NCBI RefSeq assembly: GCF_008329605.1
Contig: NZ_NPKO01000010.1
Location: forward strand, 1 to 64,000
DNA length: 64,000 nt
Origin: Mycolicibacterium sp. P9-64
GTDB lineage: Bacteria > Actinomycetota > Actinomycetes > Mycobacteriales > Mycobacteriaceae
Reading direction: 5' to 3'
The position numbers and the translations under genes are program-made. Position 1 is the first letter of the stretch, and every line of letters begins with the position of its first letter. This document shows, in pieces, positions 7,440-19,400 of the stretch. The notes beneath the pieces were generated by a model, which made no database searches, had not been told where the DNA came from, and saw nothing but the letters and a program-made list of their open reading frames with translations.

Positions 7440-10400
7440 ATGGTCGACCAACTCGGACACGCGACCGAAGCGCTTCGTAAGGCGCTGCTCCAAGTCGAAC
7501 GGTTGAAGACCCAGAACCGAAGCCTGGTGGAGCGTTCGGTCGAGCCGATCGCCATCGTCGGGATGGCGTGTCGATATCCGGGCGGCGTGGATTCCCCGGA
7601 GAGTCTCTGGGAAGTGGTGTCCCAGGGCCGCGACGTGGTGACGGACTTCCCCACCGACCGCGGTTGGGACGTGGCCGGACTGTTCGACCCCGATCCCGAC
7701 GCGCCCGGCAAGTCCTATGCGCGGTCCGGCGGGTTCGTCGAGAACGCCGCGGGCTTCGACGCCGGGTTCTTCGGGATCGCCCCCAGCGAGGCGCTGGCGA
7801 TGGACCCGCAGCAGCGCATGCTGCTCGAGTTGTCATGGGAGGCCCTCGAGCGTGGCGGCGTGGACCCAACCTCGTTGCGGGGCAGTGCTACCGGAGTGTT
7901 CGCCGGTGTCATCTCCGGCGGCTACGGCATGTCGGCCGACGTCATCGAGGGTTATCGCCTGACCGGAATGACGTCGAGCGTCACGTCGGGCCGAGTCGCA
8001 TACGTGCTGGGTTTGGAGGGGCCCGCAGTCTCGGTGGACACGGCGTGCTCGTCGTCGCTGGTGGCACTGCACATGGCCGTGCAGGCCCTGCGCCTCGGCG
8101 AGTGTGACCTCGCCCTGGCAGGCGGCGTCACCGTGAACGCCACCCCGACCATCTTCGTGGAGTTCAGCCGCCACCGCGGGCTGGCACCCGACGGCAGGTG
8201 CAAGCCGTACGCCGGAGCTGCCGACGGGGTCGGTTGGGCGGAGGGCGGCGGTGTCCTCGTCGTCGAGAGGCTGACCGACGCACAGCGTTCGGGTCACCGG
8301 GTGCTGGCCGTGGTGCGCGGATCCGCGGTCAACCAGGACGGCGCGTCCAACGGCCTCACCGCGCCCAACGGGCCGTCGCAACAACGGGTGGTCCGCGCGG
8401 CGCTGGCCAATGCCGGGTTGTCGGCCGCGCAGGTCGACGTCGTCGAGGGGCACGGAACCGGTACCCCGCTTGGTGATCCGATCGAGGCGCAGGCACTGCT
8501 GGCGACCTACGGTCAGGACCGGTCCCGGCCGTTGTGGCTCGGCTCGGTGAAGTCGAACATGGGGCACACCCAGGCTGCCGCCGGTGTCGCGGGCGTGATC
8601 AAGATGGTCATGGCGATGCGCCACCAGACGGTGCCCGCGACCTTGCACGTGGACGCGCCCAGCCCGCACGTGGACTGGACCGCGGGCGCGGTGTCCCTGG
8701 TGACCGAGGCTCGGCCGTGGCAGACCGGCGAAACGCCTCGCCGCGCGGGCATCTCGTCGTTCGGGATCAGCGGCACCAACGCCCACGTGATCCTCGAGTC
8801 GCCCCCTGCCGTACCCAGCGCCGAGGGGCATGCCGCGGCACGGATCCGGCCATTCGTGTTGTCCGCCAAGTCCGCGACGGCATTGTCCGGCCAGGCGCGT
8901 CGATTGCAGGACTACCTCGACTCGCATCACGAGGTCGACGTCCGAGACGTCGCATGGACGCTGGCCGGGCGCGCGGTGTTCGACCACCGCGCGGTGGTCA
9001 TCGGTGCGGATCGCGCGGCGCTGGTGGCGGGGTTGGCCGACGAGGCGTCCCAAGCCGTCCGCGGCCACGCCACCGGTGTTTCGAAGACCGCGTTCGTCTT
9101 TCCGGGCCAGGGCAGCCAGTGGCTCGGGATGGGCCTCGAATTGCTGGACGGCTCCGAGGTCTTCGCCAACCAGATCAACGCGTGCGCAGAGGCACTCGGC
9201 GAGTTCGTGGATTGGTCGCTGCTCGAGGTGCTGCGCGGTGTTCCTGGCGCACCAGGGCTCGACCGCGTCGACGTGGTGCAACCCGCGCTGTTCGCGATCA
9301 TGGTGTCGTTGGCCGAAATGTGGCGTTCGGTCGGCGTCACACCCGACGCCGTCATCGGGCACTCGCAGGGTGAGATCGCCGCCGCCTACGTGGCGGGGGC
9401 GCTGTCGCTTCGCGATGCCGCCCGGGTGGTCGCGCTGCGGAGCAAGCTCTTGGTGGCGCTGTCCGGCGAAGCGGGCATGGTGTCGTTGGCATGCAGCGCG
9501 GAGCGCGCCGCCGAGTTGCTGCTCGACCTCGGTGACGGGGCGGGAATCGCTGCGGTGAACGGCCGTTCGGCGGTCGTCGTATCCGGCGAGGGCTCCGCAC
9601 TCGACGAGCTGGTGCGCCAGTGCGAGGCACTCGAGATCCGGGTCCGCAGGATCGACGTCGACTACGCGTCACACTCGGCGCAGGTCGAGGTCATCCGCGA
9701 CCAGCTCGTCGGCTCGCTGGCCGGGATCGAGCCGTCATCGAGCCGCATCGCGTTCTTCTCCACCGTGACAGGCGATCTCGTCGACACCGCCACCCTGGAC
9801 GCGGAGTACTGGTTTCGCAACATCCGCCAGACCGTGCAGTTCGACGGGGCCGTGCGGTCGGCGTGCGGCAACGGCTACCGCGCCTTCATCGAATGCAGCC
9901 CCCACCCCGCCTTGATCGCGGGCGTCGAGGACGCCGTCAACGACTGCACCGACGCCGCCGACCCGATCGTGGTGCCGTCTCTCGGCCGCGACGACGGTGG
10001 CCTCGACCGGTTCCTCGCCTCGGCGGCGCAGGCGTTCGTCGCGGGGATCCCGGTGTCGTGGCGCCAGGCGTGTGACGAAGGGCAGCTACTCGAGCTGCCG
10101 ACGTACGCCTTCGAGCGACGGCGGTTCTGGCTGTCGGGCGGCGGTTCGGGTTCTTCCAACGCAACGGGTTTCGGCCAGTCAGGTGCGTCGCATCCGCTGT
10201 TGGGTGCGGTGGTCGAGGTCCCTGAGACTGGCCAGGTGTTGTTGACGGGCCGGCTCACGGCCGCATCGCAGTCCTGGCTTGCCGACCACGCGGTCGGCGG
10301 CGTGGTGTTGTTCCCCGGCGCGGGTTTCGTCGAGCTGGTGATCCGTGCCGGCGACGAGGTGGGCTGCTCGAGGGTCGAGGAGCTCGTGCTCCAGGCCCCG

Positions 10401-13400
10401 CTGGTGGTGGCACCGTCGGGCGTGCCGGTTCGGGTGGTGGTGGGTGCCGCGGATCAGTCGGGTTCGCGTGCGGTGTCGGTGTTCTCGCGGCCGGGCGACG
10501 AGGGTTCGGAGTGGACGCTGCACGCCGAGGCCGTCGTCTCGGCGGACGGTGTCGGCACCCCTGCGACCGACCTCTCGGTGTGGCCGCCTGCGGGCGCCGT
10601 CGCCGTCGACGTCACCGACGCGTACCAATCGTTGACGGCGCGCGGGTACGAGTACGGCCCGGCGTTCCGGGGTCTTACGGCGATGTGGCGCCGCGGCGAC
10701 GAGGTCTTCGCGGAGGTCGCACTTCCGCAGGACGTCCAGGCCGGTGAGTTCGGTGTGCATCCAGCGCTTCTCGACGCCTCGCTACACGCGTTGGCATTTG
10801 CCGCCGACGATCAGCAGTTGGCGCTGCCGTTCTCCTGGCAGGGGGTGTCGCTGCACGCGGCAGCAGCGTCCGCCGTGCGCGTGCGCATCGTGCCGACCGG
10901 TGCGCACTCGGTGTCCATCGAGCTTGCCGACGGGCTCGGGTTGCCCGTCCTGTCGGTGGGATCGATGACCGTTCGGCCGATCAACGCCGACCAGCTCGCA
11001 CTCGCCGGTCACGGCAGCAGCGAAGGCGAGCTCCTCGAACTCGAGTGGTCACCCGCACCGACGTCGGAGCCTGCGCCCGCACCCGACGACGTCGTCGTCT
11101 TCGAATCGGGCCCGACCTCAACCCCTTTCGAGGTCGAGGACGTTCGAACCGCCGTCCACGCTGTCCTGGCACGGGTGCAGGCCTGGTTGGCCGAACCGTC
11201 GGGTGTGCTCGTCGTGGTGACTCGTGCTGCGGTGGCCTTGCCGGGTGAGGACGTCACCGACCTGGCGGGGTCCGCGGTGTGGGGTCTGGTGCGTGCCGCG
11301 CAGACCGAGAACCCCGGCCGCATCGTGCTCGCCGACGTCGACGGCCCCGTCGACGTCCCGGCGATCCTTGCCGTCGGTGAACCGCAGGTGGTCATGCGCG
11401 GTGGCGTTGCCCACGTTCCGCGGGTGGTGCGCAACCACGGCACCGAATCACTACTGGCGGCGCCGAGCTCGGGTAGACCGTGGCGCCTGGGCATCACCGA
11501 ATCGGGCACGTTCGACAACCTCGCGCTCGAAGAGGTACCCAACGCCGACCAACCGTTGCGGCCAGGGCACATCCGCGTCGAAATGCGGGCCGTGGCAGCC
11601 AACTTCCGGGACGTGATGATCACCCTCGGCATGTTCACCCACGACGCGCTGCTCGGCAGCGAGGGCGCAGGCGTCGTCGTCGAGATCGGCCCCGATGTCA
11701 CCGGCCTCGCCGTCGGCGACGCCGTGATGGGTCTGTTCCCGGAAGGAACGGGCACGCGTGTCGAAGCCGACGCGAGGCTGATCGCGCCGATCCCGCCGGG
11801 CTGGTCGGATGCCGAGGCCGCCGCCGCGCTCGTCGTGTTCACCACGGCGTTCTACGGGCTGCGCGAGCTTGCGAAGGTCGAGCCAGGCCAGTCCATCCTG
11901 ATCCACGCCGCGACGGGTGGCGTCGGTCTAGCCGCAGTGCAGCTGGCCCGGCACTGGGGTCTGGACGTCTACGCGACGGCCAGCCGTCCGAAGTGGGACA
12001 CGTTGCGGGCGCTCGGGTTCGACGACGATCACATCGGCGACTCGCGCACGTGCGACTTCGAAGAGAAGTTCATGGCCGCTACCGGTGGGCGCGGGTTCGA
12101 CGTGGTGCTCGACTCGTTGGCGGGCGACTTCGTCGATGCATCGCTGCGACTGCTGCCGCGGGGCGGCGTGTTCCTCGAGATGGGCAAGACCGACATCCGT
12201 GACGCGGACACCGTCGCCGCCGCTCACCCCGGCGTCCACTATCGCGCGTTCGACCTCTTCGAGCCGGGCCGCCCCCGGATGGGCGAGTACGTCGTCGAGC
12301 TGTCGGGCATGTTCGCCTCGGGTGTCCTGCGGCCGTTGCCGGTGACGACGTTCGACGTCAGGCGCGCACCCGCCGCGCTGCGATACCTCAGCCAGGCCCG
12401 GCACATCGGCAAGATCGTGTTGACCATGCCGGACGCGTGGGCGCAGGGGACCGTGCTCATCGCGGGTGGCACCGGCATGGCGGGCGCGTCGGTCGCGCGC
12501 CATCTGGTGGCCAATCACGGTGTCCGTCAGCTGCTACTGCTGTCGCGTCGCGGACTCGACGCACCCGGTGCGGTGGATCTAGTGCGTGACCTGACCGATG
12601 CGGGCACGCACGTCCAGGTGGTCGCCGCCGACGCCGCCGACCGCGAACAGCTGACCGCCGCACTTGCGGCTGTCGACGGCGAACACCCGCTGTCGGCGGT
12701 GATCCATGCGACCGGTGTGCTCGACGACGCCGTCATCGGATCGCTGACCCCGGCACGCGTCGACACCGTGCTACGGGCGAAGGTCGACGCGGCGTGGAAC
12801 CTGCACGAGCTCACCCGTACGTCCAATCCCGCTGCGTTCGTGATGTTCTCGTCGATGGCAGGCATCGTCGGCTCGGCCGGTCAGGCGAACTACGGCGCCG
12901 CAAACGCCTTCGTGGACGCCCTCGCCGCCCATCGACGCGCAACCGGGCTGCCGGGCACCTCGCTGGCGTGGGGGCTCTGGGAACGGGCGAGCGACATGAC
13001 CGGCCATCTCGGCGACGCCGACCTCGCCCGCATGGGCCGTGACGGCATCCTGGCCCTGTCGACCGACGCCGCCATGGCGCTGCTCGATTCAGCGCTGGTA
13101 ATCGGCGAGCCGCTGCTGGCTCCGGTTCGCATCGACCGCGGGGCCCTGCGCGCGCGATCGACCGCCGGGTTGCTACCCCCGATGTTCGCCAAGCTCGCCA
13201 GCACGTCGGGCAGACGGCGCGTCGACGACTCACTGGTGGCGGCAAAGTCGAAATCCGCGCTCGCTCAACGCTTGCACGGGCTGACCGACGACGCGCAGCA
13301 GGCACTCGTACTCGATCTGCTGCGCGCGCACATGTCGACGGTGCTCGGCACCGTCGAGCCCGAGGCCATCGCACCCGAGGTAGCGTTCTCCGACCATGGA

Positions 13401-16400
13401 TTCGACTCGCTCACCGCGGTCGAACTGCGCAACCGGCTGAGGACCGCGACCGGATTGTCCCTGTCCCCGACGCTGATCTTCGACTACCCGACGCCGAGCG
13501 CTTTGGCGGGCTACATCCGGCAGGAGTTGGCAGGCGTGCCGCAGGCGGTCACGCAGACCGTCACGACCACCTCGGTGATCGACGAGCCGATCGCCATCGT
13601 CGGCATGTCGTGCCGCTACCCGGGTGGCGTCGACTCACCGGAAGCGCTGTGGGACATGGTGGCCGGCGGCCGCGACGTCCTCTCCGACTTTCCGACCGAC
13701 CGTGGCTGGGACCTGGCTGCGCTGTTCGACGCCGACCCAGACGCGCCGGGCAAGTCCTATGCCAACACCGGGGGCTTTCTGTACGACGCCGCCGACTTCG
13801 ATCCGGCCTTCTTCGGGGTGTCCCCCGTCGAGGCGCTCGCCATGGACCCGCAGCAGCGGCTGTTCCTCGAATTGGCTTGGGAGGCGTTGGAGCGCGGCGG
13901 TTTCGACCCCGCATCGCTGCGCGGCAGCGCGACCGGCGTGTACGCGGGCATCTACGCCCAGGGTTACGGCATGGGTTCCGATGGCGCGGAGGGATTCCGG
14001 CTGACCGGTCAGGCCTCGAGCGTGGCGTCGGGCCGGGTGTCCTACGTGCTCGGACTCGAGGGGCCCGCGGTGTCGATCGACACGGCGTGCTCGTCATCGC
14101 TCGTCGCGCTGCACATGGCGGTGCAGGCGTTACGCCTTGGCGAGTGCGACCTTGCGCTCGCGGGCGGCGTCACCATCAACGCCACGCCCGACATCTTCGT
14201 GGAGTTCAGCAGGCAGCGCGGATTGTCGTCCGACGGGCGGTGCAAGGCGTTCGCCGGCGCTGCCGACGGCACCGGGTTCGCCGACGGTGGAGGCATTCTC
14301 GTCGTCGAGAGGCTCTCCGACGCTCAGCGGCTGGGTCATCGGGTGCTGGCGCTGGTGCGCGGATCGGCCATCAACCAGGACGGCGCCTCCAATGGGCTGA
14401 CCGCACCGAACGGGCCGTCGCAGCAACGCGTGCTGCGTGCTGCGCTGGCCAACGCCGGGCTCAGCGGTGCCGAGGTCGACGTCGTCGAGGCGCATGGCAC
14501 CGGCACCACGCTCGGTGATCCCATCGAGGCGCAGGCGTTGCTGGCGACCTATGGCCAGGACCGGCGTCACCCGCTGTGGCTGGGTTCGGTGAAGTCGAAC
14601 ATGGGTCACACCCAGGCCGCCGCCGGTGTCGCGGGAATCATCAAGATGATCCAGTCGATGCGCCACCAGCAGCTGCCCGCCACGCTGCACGTCGACGAGC
14701 CGACACCACACGTCGACTGGTCCATGGGCTCGGTGGCCCTGCTCACCGAGGCCCGGCCATGGCCCTCCAACGGCACGCCGCGTAGGGCAGGAGTCTCGTC
14801 CTTCGGCATCAGTGGCACCAACGCCCACGTGATCATCGAGCAGGCGCCGCCGGACGATTCGCGGGCCGTCGATGTGCGCACACCATCGGTGGTACCGTGG
14901 GCACTGTCAGCGAAATCCTCTGAGGCACTTACTGATAACGCCCGTCGCATCGCCACGCACGTCGGTGCTCACCCCGAGCTCGACGCCGTCGACGTCGCCT
15001 GGACCCTCGGTGGCCGTTCGGTCTTCCCCCACCGCGCGGTGGTACTCGGCGCCGACCGTGATCAGCTGCTCGGTGAGCTGCTTTCGCTCGCCGACGACCA
15101 GGTTGGCCAGGGTGGGTTTCGTGGCCGTGCGTCGGGATCCGGCAAGCTCGCGTTCGTGTTCCCAGGTCAGGGCGCCCAGGTGCTCGGCATGGGTCGCGAG
15201 CTGCACGCGGAGTATCCCGCGTTCGCCGATGCCTTCGACGCTGCTACGCGTGAACTCGACAGGCATCTGCTGCGGCCGATCCGGGACGTCATGTGGGGCA
15301 GTAACGCCACCGTGCTCGATTCGACGGAGTACGCCCAGCCCGCACTGTTCGTCGTCGAGGTCGCGTTGTTCCGCCTCGTTGAATCATTCGGAGTCACACC
15401 CGATTACGTGCTGGGCCATTCGATCGGAGAGCTGACTGCCGCGCACGTCGCGGGCGTGCTGTCGCTGGAGAACGCGGCAGCACTCGTCGCGGCCCGCGGC
15501 AGGCTGATGCAGCGGCAACCCGATGGCGGGGCAATGGTGGCGATCTCGTCGAGCGAGGCGGATGTGCTCCCGTTGCTGCGCGACGGCGTCGCGATCGCAG
15601 CCGTCAACGGACCAGCCTCCGTAGTGATCTCCGGCCCGCAGGATGCAGTGCGCTCGATCGCGGAGCAGGCCCGCGCGCAGGGGCGCCGGGTGCACCAGCT
15701 GGCGGTGTCACACGCGTTCCACTCCGAGCTGATGGAACCGATGCTCGACGAGTTCAACACGGTGGCCAGCGGAATGTCGTTGGCACCCGCAACGATTCCG
15801 GTGGTCTCCAACGTCACCGGCACGCTCGCCGACGCCGACTTCGGGTCGGCACCGTACTGGGCGCGTCACATCCGCGGAACCGTACGCTTCGCCGACAGTG
15901 CGCGATTCCTCGAGTCCGTCGGCGTCACGCGCTTCCTCGAGCTCGGCCCCGCATCCGGCCTGACGGCGTCTGTCGAGCAATCGCTGCCAGACGCCGAACC
16001 GGTCACGGCGTCGACGATCCGCAAGGACCGTCCCGAGTCCACGACCCTGCTGTCGGCACTGGCCGAGCTGAACGTGGCGGGCATGCGGGTGGACTGGCGC
16101 AGGACCGTCCCTGGCGGACGCCTCGTCGACCTGCCGACCTATGCCTTCCAGCGGCGGCGATTCTGGTTGTCGGAACGGACTTCCGGTTCGACGGACGCAG
16201 CAGGACTCGGCCTGACCGGGACTGACCACGCCCTCCTCGGCGCAGTCGTCGAGTCCCCCGAGACCGGCGGCGTCGTCCTCACCGGGCGACTGTCGGTGTC
16301 TTCGCACCCATGGCTCGCCGATCACGCGGTCGGCGGGGTGGTGCTGTTCCCCGGTGCGGGGTTCGTGGAACTCGCAATCCGGGCGGGTGACGAGGTGGGC

Positions 16401-19400
16401 TGCTCGAGAGTCGACGAGCTGATGCTGCACGCACCGATGGTGCTTGCCGCCGACGGCGTTGCCGTGCAGGTCGTGGTGAGCGCTGCCGACGACGCGGGCA
16501 ACCGCGTCGTGTCGATCTTCTCGCGCCAGGCCGCGGAGTCTTCGACCTGGGTGCTGCACGCCGAAGGTGAACTGGCCGTGGCGTCTTCGCAGCCCGGCGC
16601 CGACCTTTCGATCTGGCCTCCGGTGGGGGCGCGCGAGGTCGCGGTGACCGACGCCTACGCGCAGCTGTCTGCACGAGGCTACGAGTACGGCCCGACCTTC
16701 CAGGGGCTTTCCGCGATGTGGCGGCGCGGCGACGAGGTGTTCGCCGAGGTCGCCATCCCGAGCGACCTGCCGTCTGCCGGGTTCGGCGTGCACCCCGCGC
16801 TGCTGGACGGCGCACTGCACGCGGTGGTGTTGAGCACCGACTCCGACCGTTCTGCCCCTCACGTCCGCGGTGACGAGTTGGCGCTGCCGTTCTCCTGGCA
16901 GAAGGTCTCGCTGCACGCCTCCGGTGCCACCGCGGTGCGGGCCAGGATCGCCCCGAACGGGCCCAGCTCCATGGCGATCGACCTCGCTGACGGCCTCGGT
17001 CTGCCGGTGTTGTCGGTCGAGTCGATGGTGGCCCGTCCGGTGACCGCACAACAGTTGGCGGCCGCGGTCGGCGGCTCGGGCGGTGGTGAGCTGTTCGAGG
17101 TGACCTGGTCACCCGTGCCGTCCACTTCGGCGCCCCACACCGACGGTGTGGTCGAGGTGTTCGAATCCCGCACCGACACTGCCGAATCCGATGATGGCTC
17201 CGCCGTGTACCGCGCAGTACACGCGGCGCTGGCGAGGGTGCAGGCGTGGCTGGCCGAACCTGCTGGCGTGCTGCTGGTCGTGACACGGGGCGCCGTCGCG
17301 TTGCCAGGCGAGGACGTCACCGATCTGGCAGGCGCCGCGGTGTGGGGTTTGGTGCGGGCGGCGCAGACCGAGCACCCAGGCCGAATCGTGCTCGTCGACA
17401 CCGACTGTGACGTCGATCCGGTCGCCCTGAGCGCCGGGGTGATCGCGACCGGCGAGCCGCAGGTCGTCGTCCGTGGCGATGTACTTCACATCGCGCGGGT
17501 GCTACCGAGCCACGCCGCCGAGACGGTGCTGACACCGCCACCCGGCGGTGCGCCTTGGCGGTTGGCGGTGTCGACGGCCGGTACGTTCGATGACCTGACG
17601 CTGCAGGAGATTCCGGACGCCGACGTGCCCCTCGAGACGGGCCGCATCCGGGTCGCGGTGCGCGCCATCGCGGCCAACTTCCGCGACGTCATGATCACCC
17701 TCGGGCTCTATCCCGGCGACGCCGTGCTCGGCATCGAGGCGGCGGGCGTCGTCGTCGACGTCGGGCCCGGCGTGTCGGGAGTATCCGTCGGCGATCGCGT
17801 GATGGGGCTCTTCCCCGACGGCACCGGAACCACCGCCACGACCGACGCGCGACTCGTCCTCCCCGTCCCCGCCGACTGGGGCTTCCCGCAGGCCGCAGGC
17901 TTCACGGTCGGCTTCGCCACCGCGTTCTTCGCGCTGCGCAGGCTCGCCGACGTTCGGCAGGGGCAGTCGGTGTTGATCCACGCCGCCACCGGTGGCGTCG
18001 GGATGGCCGCGGTGCAGCTGGCCAGGCACTGGGGTCTCGAGGTGTTCGCCACCGCCAGCCAGGCCAAGTGGGACACGTTGCGGGCCATGGGTTTCGACGA
18101 CGATCACATCGGCGACTCGCGCACGTGCGACTTCGAGCAGAAGTTCCTCGACGCGACCGCGGGCCGAGGCGTCGACGTGGTGCTCGACTCGCTGGCAGGG
18201 GACTTCGTCGATGCGTCACTGCGGCTGCTGCCGCGCGGGGGTGTGTTCCTGGAGATGGGCAAGACCGACGTCCGCGACGCCGACGCCGTCGCCTCGGCCC
18301 ACCCGGGGGTGCGCTACCGCGCGTTCGACCTCTTCGAGGCCGGCCCGGACGGTATCGGCGAGATGCTGGCCGGACTCGTCGCGTTGAGCGATACCGGTGT
18401 CCTGCAACCGTTGCCGGTTTCGAGATGGGACGTGCGGCGCGCACCTGCGGCGCTGCGGTACCTGAGCCAGGCCCGGCACGTCGGCAAGGTCGTCATGACG
18501 ATGCCGGACGCATGGGCCACCGGCACGGTGCTGATCACCGGCGGCACGGGCATGGTGGGCGCCGCAGTGGCGCGACACGTCGTCACCGACCACGGTGCCC
18601 GCGACCTGCTGCTGGTGTCCAGGCGCGGTCCCGACGCTCCCGGTAGCGACGATCTGGCCGCCGAGCTCACCGCCGCGGGTGCCAGGGTCACGGTGATCGC
18701 CGCCGACGTGTCGGATCGCGACGCGCTGGCCAAGGTGCTGGCGGGGATCGACCATCCACGCGCACTGTCCGCGGTGTTCCACGCCGCAGGCGTGCTCGAC
18801 GATGCGGTGCTCACGTCGCTGACCCCGGACCGGGTCGACACCGTGCTGAGGGCCAAGGTCGACGCTGCCGACAACCTGCACCAGTTGACGCGCGACCTCG
18901 ACCTCGCGGCGTTCGTGATGTTCTCGTCGATGGCGGGGCTCGTCGGCGCGTCGGGGCAGGCCAACTACTCGGCGGCCAACGCCTACCTGGACGCCCTCGC
19001 CGTGCATCGCAGGGCAGTGGGCCTGCCCGCGATGTCGTTGGGCTGGGGTCTATGGGAACGGGCCAGTGGCATGACCGGGCACTTGGAGACGGCGGACCTC
19101 GCGAGGCTGAGCCGCGACGGGATCATGGCGATGACGGTGCCCGACGCGCTGGGATTGTTCGACACGGCGCTGATCGTCGACGAGCCGTTCCTGATTCCGG
19201 CCCGCATCGATCGGACCGCACTGCGGGCCAAGTCGGCGGCTGGCACACTGCCCCCGATGTTCAACGACCTGATCTCGGGCCCGGCCAGGCGCCAGGTCGG
19301 TGACTCGCTGGCCGCCGCGCAGTCGCGGTCGGCGCTGTCGGCGCGGCTGGCCACGCTGGCGTCGGATGACCAGCACCGGCTTCTCCTCGACCTGGTGCGT

